Assembly: GCA_013396525.1 (NCBI GenBank)
Contig: VWYX01000400.1
Span: 1-64,000 of the forward strand
DNA: 64,000 nucleotides
Reading direction: 5' to 3'
DNA from: Chaetorhynchus papuensis
Taxonomy: Eukaryota > Chordata > Aves > Passeriformes > Rhipiduridae
Of the stretch, positions 47,421-61,481 are shown one piece after another. The translations under genes were made by a program, and so were the position numbers. The notes below the pieces were generated by a model, which was not told the DNA's origin, did not search any database, and saw only the letters and a program-made list of their open reading frames with translations. Position 1 is the stretch's first letter. Each line of letters opens with the position of its first letter.

Positions 47421-47845
47421 TAGAATTTTCATACACTCAGGCTGGAAAAGACCAGTAAAACCAGTACAAAAAGTGAGCACAACAAGTGACACTGCCAAGT
47501 CCACCACTAAACCATGTCCCTGGGCACCACATCTACACATCTTTTAGAAACTTCCAGGCATGGCGACCACCATCCCCCAGCCAAAGGTTCCAGTGCTAGA
47601 TAACCCTTTCAGTGAGGAAATTTTTTACTAGCTAATTTAAATCTCTCCTGGTGCAACCTGAGGCAGTTTGTTCTTGTCCTATTACAAATTAGTTCAGGAA
47701 AAAGATTGCCCCCCACCCTTGCTACAGCCTCCTTTCAGGTAGTTGTAAAAGAGAAACATGGTCTCCTCTGAGCCCCCTTTTCCCTGGACTAAGCAACTGC
47801 AGTTCCTTCAGCCGCTCCTCATAGGACTTGTTTTCTAAACACTTC
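47421..47845 (-). mobile_element. Old CR1 3' end, minus strand
   Basis: The plus strand reads the CR1 3' region in reverse: CTGGAAAAGACC, CACTGCCAAGTCCACCACTA, AACCATGTCCCTGGGCACCA, GATAACCCTTTCAGTGAGGA, TGGTGCAACCTGAGGCAG, CAGCCTCCTTTCAGGTAGTT and CAGCCGCTCCTCATAGGACT. It is of a different subfamily from the copy at 13431-13905 and clearly older, with many substitutions and a decayed tail near 47421. Confidence 0.88.
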
Positions 47846-50064
47846 ACTCATTATAGTAAAAATATTTCAGGCTTCATGCTCTGACTGAGCCTGACCACTT
47901 AAATCAATGTTAAATAGTTGCAGCATGAATAAAAATAATCTGCTAAATTGCTACTGGAATTTAAAGTGTTATCTCACTGGAGCTAATTCAGAGATCTCTA
48001 ATCTACTTCAGAAGGTATGCTCTGTCTCACTAGGGTTTTTAGTGCATCAGCTGTTACTGACAAGGAAGTAGAGCAAATCAAGGACTGCACCAAATGGGAA
48101 AGAGTTTGAGGAAGGAAAGAGGGATACAGAATAGGAATATAGGCACAGGCTGGGGAGACAGACAGAAGACACTGTAAGAACAAGAAAGTCAGAGCAGGGA
48201 GGAGGTTTTCAGGACCGTGCAGTCACAGTAAAGGTGAAGGATGGAACATGGATGCAGTTAGGAGAGGAGATTGAGTGCTGGTCAAACAGGGAAATGTTTT
48301 GGATTACAGCGTAAAGGAAACTCAAAATCTCATTCACTTTGACTAAAAAAATATTTGAATCTGCATATATTCTCATCTTTAATGACTTTTGATACACAAG
48401 ACATGGGAATAGGAAGGAGAAACTGTGAAGAAATCATGCTTTTTTTATTGCTTTGAAGCTCCTTAGCATTTTATATCTTGGGCGACATATCAATATAAAG
48501 AAAGATAGCAGATGACAGGCAGCTTCAAATAACTTTTGCTGCAGTCATGAGTTCTTGCTACTTCTTTAAATCTGATTTTATTTTTCTTATAGCACATATG
48601 TAAAAAAAAAAGTCACTATGTTAATCATTTGCCTGTGGAGGAGCTGGTTTAAGTGAAAAGACTAAAACCATAACAAATGAAGGGAAGCTAGAATTCTACG
48701 TGTACCATGAACAGCACTGACCCATCCTTTCTCCTCAAAAACTCTTTTCATTGTCTCACTTTGTATGTTGAATTTTCCCATGGGTAGAAAAAGTGGATTA
48801 TGAATTTTAATTGATACTTAATTAAATAATTTAATTTCTCTGAGTGTTCAAGCATTCAAATTGAACTTTATGTACTATGTTTTTTTATTGAGAATGAGGT
48901 AAGAAAAGGGATACTGTTGCATGGTCAATAGTACTGACCTGTGGTCTCTCTACAGCTTATTGTTAGTGTACTTTCCATAATATGCCCTAGGAGCCTTGCT
49001 TCTTTATGCAGTTATTGTGTAGGATATATGCAGTGGGATCCAACATGAAATTGAACAGTGGAGGTGGAATCTCAGATCTGCCAACTTCAAGCTGGCTGCC
49101 ATGGCATGCAGTTATAGAGTCAAACCTGCATTCACTGTCTTTCAGTCTTTCTTGGGGCCAGAAAATACTGTCTTTTCACTTAGTACTGGAATGGCGAGTG
49201 TGACTGAATCTCATGTCTGAATACCCAACTGCCTAGTGATTGTAGTTGGAGATAGGTGTTCATATCTACCCAGGCAGAAAAATGAATTTGAAATTAGCTG
49301 TCCTGTATCACAAGTGAAGTGCTCTATTACTGAATTATCAGAGAAAATGAGTGGCATCACTAGCTTCTCCCTTTCTTCCAGACTTACTTAGAAATATATT
49401 AGCTCTCTGGTCATGTTCTTGGCCCTAATCTCTTGTCTGCAGAGACACAGAAATATGAATCTCATATGGATTTAAATGTTCTCTGGAGCTGGGGGTGAGG
49501 TGACTATATCCTTAGTTTCCATTTTCCCCTAGAGTTATTCCTACTATTTAAATTAACGTTGGGTGTTTTTAGTGTGTGTTGGCCTTTGTATACTCCATTT
49601 TTAACACCAAGTTCTACCCAAATAACACACAAAACACTGTCTAGACTGCACAGTATAAATTTCACTAAGTAGCTGTGGCATAAATTTCCCTCGTGAATGT
49701 ATAGCCTAACAGCCTGTCTCCAGGCAGCAATCAGCACCCCACTGAGCTTGGCAAGATGCAGTCGCTGATCCAGAGCACTCACAACATAAGCTCATGACAA
49801 GAAAGAACAGATGGAGACAAAGGTAAATAGCGGTGTGGTGGCAGGCAGAGTAACAATGAAGCGAGGTCCATCTGTTGTTACAGTAGGCACAGGAACTGTA
49901 CTCATCCTCTGCTGTGTCCCATTGCACCACTTCATCTCTTTGGGTACAGCAGGCGCCTTGGTAGAAAAATGGACAGGGCTACGCTTTGGCTGAGGGGGGT
50001 GAATTTGTACATCAACCCTTCCTTCCACACAGACTTTGTTCCCTTCATCCTCTTTTCCTCTCAG

Positions 50065-50560
50065 CTCTGAATATCATCTCAGTTCTCTTGGCAAGGAGGA
50101 TGGGCATGGTGCCCTCAATGTCTTTGTGGAACAGCAGTTAGGTGATGAGTGGGGAAATTAATGCATAAAGCTCTCAAAGCTTTTCTTTGAAGCAAAAGCT
50201 CTCCTAAAAAATGAAATGGTCCAGGAACTGTTCTCTGCTTATGAGAACAAATGACTTGACATAGCTGGTGTCCAAAGGGCTACCTTCTTTGATGTTCCAA
50301 AGTAAGCTGTCCACATCAAAACTGCTTCCTGGGAGTGTTTTTTGATGCAAACCGTCCTTCAGCTGTTTCTAAATATTTGGGAGCATGCTAGATGGTGCAA
50401 GCTAAAGCCAAGCCATAGGAAGCACAATTAAGCTGTATCAGTTGTCTCAGGTCAATGCATGAACCCTGTCCTTAGCTAGTTTGCAAATATAGGAGTAGTC
50501 TGAGCAAATAGACCTACTCGACACTTCATGAAAGATGCAAAATGAAAGGATAGAATGCAG
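50065..50560 (+). other. Segment bounded by strong splice-site sequences
   Basis: A pyrimidine-rich run ending TCCTCTTTTCCTCTCAG stands just before 50065, and GCAG/GTAAGTGGGG marks a strong donor at 50560/50561. The 496 bp between has stops in the frames I looked at, so a non-coding RNA exon is more likely than a coding one. Strong splice sites arise by chance in this much DNA, so the support is modest. Confidence 0.2.
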
Positions 50561-52059
50561 GTAAGTGGGGAAAACACTTCAGTAATTGGAGAGATTTTGA
50601 AGACAAACCACCCCTTCCAACTGTTTGGTTTGGTTTTGGTAATTGTAATGGGGTGTCAGTTTTATCCAGGAAGAGGTGACCTTCACATTCAGAAAATTTG
50701 AATGCTGGATCGACGTAAATGAAACAGTAACTTTCTTAGGCACTAAATGGAAAGCTGTGAAAATCATTCAGGTTAGAGGCAGTTGCTTTTATTGTGCTCT
50801 TATTACCCTGCAATACTGCAAGGGGACCACAATTACTTTAGTATTCCACTGCATCTCACATTGCTATCATCCTGTGTGATTTAGTCACAGGGCCATAAAC
50901 TAGAGGCTTGATTTCCTGAAGTGCTCAGTGCCAATCACCTCCAGTCCCCCAATATACACGACTGCTTGAAATAATGCTTCCAAGGATACCAACTCCTTCT
51001 TGTTTTCTGTACCTATAAAATAATGAGAAAAAAAAGAAAAAAAATAACTGAAGAAAGGAAAGAGACTTATGTAAAATGTATGCATGGATTTGTTTGTTTG
51101 GATAAGACTTTCCAGCACTGTGGAGATGGGCAGCATTACTTAAGACAATAAAACACATCCCAATTTCACTGTCTTGGGACTTGACTACAATTCAAATTCT
51201 TATTTTCTGTGTTTTTAAAATTAGTTTAATGTATGGCTGTTAGCTATAATCACAAGTGAAAATGATTTATAAAATTAGCACACTTGTAGCAAAAGGATTA
51301 TTACATGATTATAAAGATTTACTTTGCTTCTTGTTTTGAAATGTTAGTTTTAACGGTGCAAGTAGAAAATTGACTTGGGTATATTTAATTTTTTTTTGCC
51401 TATGTAAAATCAACTATGCTCACTTATCATGGTTATTAAAATAACTGATAAAATAAAGATTGCAATACGTATCTTGATACGTTTCGAGAAATAAAATTTA
51501 TTAATAGAAGAGATATAGTGGGAGAAAACATTAAAGCCTAATTAGAAAAAAGTCAATATGCCATCTGATTTTTATGAGAGTATACCTTTGTATCAGGAAA
51601 CCATGTGAATTCACTCAGTCTTTAAATGATAAGGCAACATTTTTGTCTTCATATTGTTAAACAGAATATAAGTTCATAGCTAAATACCAAATTCACATCA
51701 CTGCTCATTATTTTAAATAGTAAAATACTTGTTGTGTGTACAATTAGAAATGTGACACAAAATGGAATTTTATTATTGGTATCCTGTATATGCCAAACTG
51801 TGCATGCAAGTAATCTTCAGTTTGAGGGGGTTTTTATTTATTTATAAAACCAGAGCTGTAGTTTATAAACATAAACCCTACATTTAAGTTATTGATGGAC
51901 ATATCACATTTTTCATTGAACTAAGTCAATTAGAAGCCACAATTCTTCCAGGTCTAAAGTGAAATTGTATAGAGCTGCCTAGTGACATAAGTCGTAAGCA
52001 GAGGAAACTCCAGTTGGTTTGAATTTTTTTGAAGGATTCTGTAACTAGCATGCAGAAAA

Positions 52060-52680
52060 AATATTAAGTGATCCATTTCTGGATCATGTATCTAGTGATA
52101 AAAATGCTTACAATGTTTTAAGTGTAATTTTGTGATGTAAAGAATTTTGATTGGAGTCACCCATGGACCGTTTTCCCTGTAAAAAAATTGCAAAGCTAAT
52201 TGTCTAAACAGAGCAATTAATTTAAATCAACACCTCTGGCAACAATAATCCTTAAGGAAGTAAACATGCTCCTCTTCAGACACAAGTGCACTTACCTTGA
52301 CAGAAGTTATTAGGATTTGGCAATGAGGTCTAGCTTGACACTCATTCCAGTACTCTAAGATATGTTCTTGTTAATCTAATGCATATTATTACTATTATAA
52401 GTAATCACAATACTTATTAATGATGATAAAGTGGAACAGACTTCCTCGGAGCAGTAGGAAACACGAAATTCTGTCTCTACCAGCTACTGGTTATTTTGGG
52501 GATGATAACGATGCAGTAAGCCCTTCATTTTCTAAAGGAGCTGACATTTGCTGATGTACTTAAATAGGCCAGCTGTTCCTTTTTTGGGGGTAAAATATAA
52601 TGTACAGTTAAATCTCCTCAAATTGCTATAAAAATCCCCAAAGCAAGGTTGACAGTCCTTCAATGAGGATCCTAACTATA
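52060..52680. promoter_or_regulatory. Candidate conserved non-coding element
   Basis: Repeat-free sequence with several binding-site-like words: GCTAATTGTC, GCAATTAATTT, ACAATAATCC, TAATGATGATAAAG, and CAGCTGTTCC (E-box). There is no coding frame and little low complexity. Only comparison with other genomes can tell. Confidence 0.25.
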
Positions 52681-55600
52681 AATTCCTAAGTAATTAGAAA
52701 GAAAATAATTTTCAGTATAAAGTAATGCATTCAACTATGTAGGGATGCTTTTTTATGACCCCAAATGGCAATAATTTAGGATGTGAGAAATAAAGACATA
52801 AAGACAATTATTGTGCTATTTAATAGGAAATGTGATGGGTAATGAAGCAAGATTACAATTAAATTCTAGCGTGCTGTGTCCTACAGGAAAAATCAACTCT
52901 AATGTTTCTAACCTTTATCAACTGGCAATGTTGCAGTAATGATCTCATAAGTAGTTATCAATTCTGTCTGTATGGCACCGACTAGGATTAATACCATAAG
53001 ACACTAACAGAGTGAATAATCTAAACAAACTTAAATGTGTAGCATTGCATGGTGACCTTAGAATTGCAGAGCAACTCTATGGATTGCAACTTCACATCAT
53101 CAGAAGTACTTACAGGCATAGTTTGCCAAATTGCAATGTCTAAATTTAGGAACTTGAAGCCATATTCTGTCATCTCACTGTGCAGCCTGACTTTTTCACA
53201 AGTACTGAGCACTTCTGACCCTATTAATGATAATGAGACCTAAAAGCCCAGAAAACCTCTGAAAATCTGCCAACCACCTTTTGTATAGCCAACTTCAATT
53301 ATCAAAATTAAAAGTTACAACGGAGAGTTTTTTCTAATGTTCATCACATGTTGAAGAGGCATGATCAAAAGGACAGGACACTTCTGATTACTTGGTGGTA
53401 CGTGCTTAGCAAAGGAGTAGGCAACTAATGCCAACAAACTAATGCCATAAATTTTTGCACAATAATCTTTTAGGGAGACACCACAGGTGGACATCCAACA
53501 CATGGAAGCTGGAGTCTGCAAAAGAATTGCTTTCCCATCTGTGGGCCTGACACATCAGCTGAGAGGAGCAAATGTCGTATTCTTCTGAGTCTTGTGCTTG
53601 TCTCAAGTGGACTGGTGATGCTGAAGCTCTGGCTTGTGCCAACATTTGTTTTTGAGGAAAGGAGTTGTTATCCACCCACGTACGCCACCCTGTTAAGCAA
53701 ATAAGTTTGGATCATATGTCAGTGAAAGGTGTGGTTCTGTTGCAGTTACCACCACTCCCAATCTCCCCTTGACAGTTGACAGACATCTTCTACTTTTTTT
53801 GGTCAGAATCTTGCAGAAAGAAGCCGTTTGAAAGGAAAGCTATGTATAGTCATCCTTGCAAAATGGTGGAGCTGCCTAAACCTACTTAAAGCGGCACCAT
53901 CCCGAATTCTTGGAGTGACTGTAATACTGATGGGAAGCGTGGAAATAGAGTAGATATTTAACTTCCCTATTAATGCCCAACACTTTTCTAAATAGCACTT
54001 AACTTATATATTAGGTTAATATAAATATGCCTTTGTGTCTTTGGAGAGAAAAGTATACTGTCTGCAGTGGGAACTCTCTGAAAAAGGAATTTTCCATGAG
54101 TTTTTGATGCCTGATTAATGCAGCTGAAAACCTCCCAATTTTATTTTTTATTATTAAAATAAAAATCCTACTTTTTATCCAGAAGTAACTTTCTTCAAGT
54201 ATTTTAATGTATTTTTGCATATTGCAAACTGGAAGAACTTTTTATTCCTTAATACTAATGACAAGTATTATACATTTAAATTCAATAATGATATTTTTAT
54301 TAAATATTATATGGAACTTTAATGTAAATATTTTTAATCAATTCTGAATTACATTGTATCATTAGGTCTTTGTAAAATTATTGATGGTGTACAGTTTCTC
54401 TTCAATGAGCTTTAACCAGATGTCAACACTTCGTCACTGTTTTGACCTTAAGCTTGTGGCTAACCACTGCTTTATACCTCTTAACCCTTCTATCATAAGG
54501 TCAAATTCACTCTGGAAGGTAAAAAATGAGGGGGTTTTCCAGTCCATGCTGTTACTAGTGATGAATTGCCCTTTACCATGTACTTTATGCTGTTATCCTC
54601 AGATTTTATTCCTGGATGTCATAGGTGAGAAGATTTCAATCAGTTTTAGTCCAAATAAATCCCAAAGGATAATACACCCAATTGCCTTCTTTTATCATCT
54701 CTCTAATCAGGTCTAATAATTTTCCTTTTTTTGTCCTTTCTTTTTCTAGCTGGACCCTATCATACAATGAAGCTCTCAGTAATTTCCCTAATTTCAATAA
54801 TTGGGTGTCTGTTCACCCAATACTTTTAGTGCTATAAATATTTCTTTTTCCAATGTTAAGTCATCATTCATGTGTGAATTATGCATATGTTTCATTTTTG
54901 AAGGATTTGGAATACAGTCCACTTGTTTTTTAGCTCTGAGAGAGTATAGGGCACAGGACCTCCACAACTTTCACCAGTTACTTGAGGCATTAAACACTGT
55001 ACATGACTGTCTGAAATATTTACAGATTAGTCTTTTTAATTTTTTTACTCCCTGAAACTAGCTGAAATCTTACACTGCTGAAACAGAAATCACTTTCGGA
55101 TAGTATGAATCTTGTTTATATGCCATCTATATACACATTTCCTCTTTGGTAGTTTCCTGGAAGGTCAAGTGTGGCTGAATGTTTCTTCTCTCAGATTTCC
55201 AAGTTGGTCAGTGTTTTGAGGGGGGTTTGCTTGAAAATTTGAAATGGTGGTCTTCAAAAATATGAAAAGGCTTTTTGTAAATTTGCAACTGTACTTTCCA
55301 GAACCATGGATTTCTTAGACTAAGCAAGAATTTCTAAGCACTAGAAGAAAAGAACATTTTAAGACAAAAATGAGACAGAACAAAAATATAGGAAGCTTAT
55401 AGAAAAATCTGTACTCTGCCTACAGTGGCCTTTCAGGTCAAGTCCTTTCCTTCAGATTTGCTCTTGGTACAAGATTTGCTCTTGTTTTTTTGGGGCCTCA
55501 AATGATCCACCCAGTGACCTCTGACTCTCCAAGGAAAGAATTGTCTGCCATTACATCTGAAGACTCCTTGTTCCTTCTTGCGCTTTCCCTTCCCACAATC

Positions 55601-58412
55601 TTTTGCTTCCATGGAAATGTTCTTTCTCATTCCTGAGATTTTAATGCATTAGCCATGATAACACTGAGAGACAGTAATGTTTAAAAAAAACCCCAACCAA
55701 TGAACTAAGCAATGAAATTATAAACTAGGCATAAATACAGATATAACCTGTGAGCATCACAACTCTCCGTAACTTGTCTTCCTATTATTTTTCTGAGTTC
55801 AGGAAATATTACTGGTGAGAAAAACAAAACCAAAAGAAATGTTTGGCTTACCCCGAAAAATACATAACATCACAGACTTTAAGGAAGACAGAAAATACCC
55901 AGCAGCATAAATAATGCTTGCAGCATCAATGTTTGCTGACACACATTCATGGCACCGCATTACCCTGAAGAAAGCATACACAGATGGTTCCAAACCAGCT
56001 GGACATAGAACTGTAAGAAATATTACTCTCTTAGCATAGCAGCCTGGCTGAGCAGAGGGATATGTTTTAGCTTAAGCAGATTTGTGAGTTAGCAATGCAT
56101 TCATACAAGGCCTAGCATGATGGCCAAGCTACTTTTTCATGTCCATTTCTAGAGCTACATGAAACCACTGAGACAAACCTGTTCAACAGAGAGTAGCTGA
56201 ATATGCAAACAAGACATCTTACTGTTCCACACAGGCATATGGCAAATGCACATGCCTCAGCTCCTTAGGAATTGATAATTTGTAGAGAATTCTGAAGCCT
56301 TAATACTGCAGTTTGTTTTCACTGAACTTCTGCTGGTTACAGACAGATGACTAAAGTTTACTTAATGATAATAGTAGCCTTAACCTCAAATCCAACAATT
56401 TAAATGCTTTTTGTTTTATTCTTTGTTTAATTTGCATTTTATGTTACAAACTACAATTCAGTGTTTTAGTCATTATCTGAGAGAGTACTTGGACCATTTG
56501 GCGCAGTTTTCTGTTTTATGTGCATTTAAAATTGTTATAAACTGCTAAAAGTTGAAGAAACAGACTGTTTTATTATATCACAAGACTACGGCATGGACTA
56601 GCAATAATTGGAAAGCACTTTTGTTAACAGACTCTCTCCAAAGTTATGTATAAACAACAGTGACAAATATCTTATCTTATTAATACTTCACTACTAATCC
56701 ATCAGCTTTAACTAAATCTCGGATGACCTGAAACTCTGAAGATTTCAGCCTTAGCTTGCATGCTTCAACAATTTTATTATGTTAGCTTTCTTTCTACATA
56801 CATAATGCACAGATAAACTAATCCACTGGGCACTGCCTTGTCTTCAATATTCAGTAGATTAAGCGAAGTCCCAATCTGAGTAAAATGGAAAAAGAAGCGG
56901 CAATGGTAAATACATTTGCAACATGAAGAAAATAGTATTGTACATTACAGTAGAGAATAAAATGTAGTTTTGGTATTTGATAATTTCTTCAAAGATAAAT
57001 TGTAGCCCTGAATCTTATATATGAAAGACATATGTTTTTACCAATACGAAAGTAAACTAAATTTACTTTCTGAGTATATTGATGCAAGGAGAAAAGAGGA
57101 TAGATATGTGATTTTTCAGGGATCCAACTTAATGTCAATGTCATCAACTGAACAAAATCAGTAATCACTGCGTAGTTACTTACAAGGAAATGTTATCTCA
57201 AAATTCACCACGTGTGACTAATCAACAAATCCCTACAAAAGAAAACGACTTGGAGGAGATGAGCACAGGCAATGTGTACACAAGGCTCAGGAACAAAGGT
57301 GAGGAGTAACCACAGCTGCTATAAAGAAGCCTAAACTTGTAAAAAAAATTAACCAGAGGGTGAGTTTTGTGTTAGGTAAAGGGCTAAGTAATTTGAGTAG
57401 TTTTTTTAAATGACCTTTCCTTGATTTATCAAGAAGTGTAAATGGCTTCCTAAACTATCCAGACCAGGATGGAGGAAGCATATAATGGCCTCAACCCAAC
57501 TTAGAATATAAAGTATGAGAAACACAATAAACTTTGAAGACAACAGTGGGTTTGAGCTCTTTTTGTATATTCCTTACAAATGGCTGGGGACATTCAATGT
57601 CATGATGGTGAGCACGTAGAGATTTCACTCAAAATACATGCCTGTCTCTTTCTATTGTTTGTTGGGGAAATTTAAATAAGCATCTTCAAATAAAGGCCCA
57701 ACTTTAGACAAACAAAGACACCTACCGCTATCTGAGATACTCTCCAGATAAAAAGGTCACAAGTGCCTCCCCAATACACATCTCTTACAAATTATTTTTA
57801 CTCACATTCCCAGTATCTGGAAAATTTAAACATGGATTTTTGTATATGTGATATTACAGAAAAGTTTTGAGTCACCTGGTTTGAAATTTTACAGGATTGC
57901 AAGAAAAAGGAGCAATGCGTAATCAAAATTTTTTATTATTCTTAGTAGCTTCAGTTTTGCAATGTTATGCTGAATCAATTAGTTTTTCTCACTTGGATTC
58001 ACATTCATTTTGCACTGTTTATAGTGAAAAAACCTAATTTTGTGGCTCTAAAAGAACACTTCTTAATGTTTGCAACATTAAAGGCAAAAACAGGAGCTGA
58101 AAATCTCCAATAATGTAAGAAAATATATTAGTTTTGTGATTAGAATCTTGAACTGGAGTGTTGAGTTATTGCCATCAAAACAATATGCAAGATGGTTGAA
58201 AGTTTAAAAAAATCTGTTTTCAATTCTTTCTTGTTAAAAAAATTCCAAACAAATAAAAAGCTAAACATGTAAACACCTCTATGAATATTTATAATTACAA
58301 ACTATATAAAGGGAAATGATAAAATGTTACATTACAGTTTACATATGGCTGCTTCCTATCTCTATTTTTAGACAGAAAATGAGAGATGCAACTGCAGAAA
58401 GTTGTTGTACCT

Positions 58413-58458
58413 ACAGTAGCAGGACTATGAAATCAACAGTAGCAAGACTGTGAAATCA
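58413..58458. repeat. Two tandem copies of a 23-bp unit
   Basis: ACAGTAGCAGGACTATGAAA followed by TCA at 58413-58435 recurs at 58436-58458 with two changes. Confidence 0.9.
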
Positions 58459-60824
58459 ATTTCTCTCATTTTCATGCATAGGTATTTATTCAGAAATTTC
58501 TTTACACCTGCTCTGTGGTATAATTCTATGGTTTGTATGTGTGGAGGAGTCTGTGAGAACATTTTGTGTACAAGATGTCAAACAATAAAGAAGTACATGT
58601 GTAAAGTAATACACTAGCTAGTACAGCTAAGAATTGAGAGCAAACCATAGTTGTTAACCTCTTTTCTTCTCTGGGACAGAAGTTAATTGTGTCCCATATG
58701 TTTTTACAATGATAGGTTTCCTATGGAAAATTATTTCCTATTTTTCTTAGTATGAATATTATGAAGTATCCTGCAGTTCCATAGTAATAAAGAAAACAGC
58801 AAGATCACGAGGTAATACTCTGTGTTAATAAATTGATTTCCTTGACATTTTAAGCCCTCTCCTACAGTATGTTTTAAACAAAAGAGCTACTCTTTGAAGT
58901 GCACCAGTACTTCAGAGATTATTGTCCTTTCTTTTGGAGCAATCAGAGCCTGGTACTTCAGGTGAGGACAAAGTATATTTTAGAGAAAAGCAACCTAGTA
59001 AGTAAATACTTTAGTCTGCTGGCTAGCTATTCTGTGTGCTGTGAGAAGAAAGAGTTTAGATATAGTCTTAAAAGGGGGAACAAAAAAATCAATCATTTTT
59101 CTAGATCACCAAGATTAAATTTAAATGCTTTGAAAAGTCACATCTCATCTCATGGTCTGAAGTTCTACCTACTAGCTTCACATCCTATAAAACTGCATTT
59201 CTTTTTACTAGTTTTCAATTCTATTTGTCTCAATACAGCTTATATAAAGACAAATACATAGAACAGTAGTAGGTAGAATGGTGGAAAATATGATACTTAC
59301 CCACCTCTGTTCATCCCTGATTAAGGTAAATGCTATCCCTTTATTTTAATCCCTTTGTTTTAATCTTTCTCTTTCCTGAAAAGTGGTCAATTGGACAAAT
59401 TTAATCACCTAGAATCCCTCCGAATTACACACTCTTCTCGGCTGAGGGAGACTAGTTTTTTTAACCAGGATGATAGCGGTGGCATCCCTGCTTATACAGG
59501 ATTTGGCATTACTGAGACACTTATGCATACGTGCAGAGATTAATGAAAGGAGAAACAGAGAGCACTTGATGCCAGGTTGCTACAGGATTTCTGCCTGTGT
59601 GGTCTCATAGCTGGGGAAGCCTACTATAGCAGAAATTGCAAGTGACATTTCAACTTTGGGCAGTGCACCTCCTGCTAACTCTAGCTTTTTGGAATATAAC
59701 CTTTGTCATGTTCATCATACTTATGGCAGTCCTGTTGTCTAGTAATACCTCCTTCTCTCTTTTCAAATCTAGATTTGAGGTATTGCATTTCAGATCTGAA
59801 AAGGAATAAATTGCACTGTGTGTCTCACGAGTTAAAGTTAATTTAAAGTTAAAGGTTTCACATATTTTTCACACATAATATGCATAAAAGTTCAAATTTT
59901 TTAAATCTGAACTTTGGGGTGTAAAAGTTGGAATTATAGTCTAAGTTAGGGATTGCACTTCCTTCTATTGTAAATGAAAATAGTGACCATCTTGAGAGAG
60001 TGATTCATTCTATCCATGATCTCAGGTGAAATTGTCCTTTAGGGGTGGTGTCTGTCAACCATCAGTATTGATAACAGGAGCTCAAGTTCTGAATTTGATT
60101 ATATGTTTTAATACTATGTTCTTGAAATATTGTTAGATGAATCTTAGGTTGCACATTAAATATGAACCCAATAAAGTTTTATGGTTATAATTATTATGGG
60201 AAGTTTAACAGACCCTCTTTCTTTATGAGTGGAGATTTTTGGTGTGTCTTGATTCTCAAAATTCCACTAAATCTTGTATTCTATCTTTAATGGTATCAGC
60301 AGCACACACCTAAAGAAAAAGTACAATACATGTAGGAGTTGAGAATCATCTTTTCTCTGATATACTTTGATATGTTCTTCTAATTTCTGGCAATCAGTAG
60401 TTCAGAAATGTACTATTTTGGCTTTTCTCTCGATCTTTATTTACTTGAAAAAAAAGTATCCTTAAGTAATTTAACTATTATAGTTGTTGTTAGTAATATT
60501 TAATGGTGGTCATATTTTTTATGATGTTATTTTTTTGTGATTTCCTCTGTGTCTTATTACAATGTTTATGTAGTGTAGTTATGTATCATATGAAGTAAAA
60601 CTTTTCCAGTTAAATTGAAACTGACAGACAGCTTTATCAGGTGTCTCCTAGTCTCCTACCTTTCTGTTTGGGCATCTTGTATTTGAGAGGTATTAGACTA
60701 AAAAGAGATCAACAGTTTTGTGCTTACATGTGTTAAGGGCAGAGAGACATATCTTTGAGAAATAAATGGACAAGAAAACTATTTGTTATTTTGTAGCACT
60801 ATTTGCGATCTTGTCTGAGTTCTA

Positions 60825-60899
60825 CTTTTGGCAGTGTTAAGTTAACAGTTGGACTCTATGATCTTAGAGGTCTTTTCAAATCTTAAAGATTCTATGATT
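60825..60899 (+). mobile_element. Very short CR1 3' tail, plus strand
   Basis: TTGGCAGTGTTAAGTTAACA, GTTGGACTCTATGATCTTAG, AGGTCTTTTCAAATCTTAAA and GATTCTATGATTA are the last ~75 bases of CR1 in order, ending with the family tail. This is a strongly 5'-truncated insertion. Confidence 0.85.
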
Positions 60900-61481
60900 A
60901 GTTTATTTCAATACATATCACATGTATTTCATACAAATCAAATATATTATATCTGTTTTGGAACTAGAGAACTATTATCAAATATTTCCTGTTTGCTTCA
61001 ACCACCTGTAATCCTTGTGTTTCAAAAGACCTGAAAAAAAAAAAAATAAAAGCTATAGTAAGGAATATTCTCAGCAGTAGTATTAGAGATTTTCTGAAAA
61101 AAATTCTATTTGTTTAAAGGCCCAGAAAAAAATAGTATAGTATAGAAATACTATACATGAGTTTCTGACCAGCCCTACCCTGAGTATGACTTCACTTGCC
61201 CTATGCTAGAGCAAGATTTGCAGTCACGAATTCTACTACATTGCAAATAGTTGAAAGTTTCTCAAATATCTTAACTACTTCACACCCACCTGTAAATATG
61301 CAGAGCTATGCAACAGGACGTTCTGTTTTGCAAGCATTGTAACTTAGTCCTTGATTCTGGAAGGGCATGCAAGGGAATGTTGTCACAAGCTGTTTCAAGT
61401 CTTTGTTCCAAAGTTCACACATATTTCCACTTGCCTGCTGTTTCAACTTTTTCTAATTGGACATGGAATTTTAAATGTGAA
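60900..61481. other. Unique AT-rich DNA with a small palindrome
   Basis: It has an A run at 61035-61046 and a perfect 9-bp hairpin at 61135-61156 (GTATAGTAT, loop AGAA, ATACTATAC). No gene seen. Confidence 0.6.
61135..61156. repeat. Perfect 9-bp hairpin
   Basis: GTATAGTAT and ATACTATAC are exact reverse complements around a 4-base loop. Confidence 0.85.

Larger units (their letters stand above)
47846..60824. other. Long unique AT-rich region, no gene recognised
   Basis: 13 kb, the longest stretch of the window without a recognised transposon. It contains a possible spliced exon (50065-50560), a stretch that may be conserved (52060-52680), and a 23-bp tandem duplication (58413-58458). Frames up to 120 codons (58899-59261 plus) and 111 codons (54381-54716 plus) resemble no known family. 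Confidence 0.55.

Noticed and set aside
51467..51482. ACGTATCTTGATACGT palindrome
   Set aside because: Seven-base arms with a two-base loop are within chance expectation.
58899..59261. 120-codon plus-strand frame
   Set aside because: AT-rich chance frame, no known motif.
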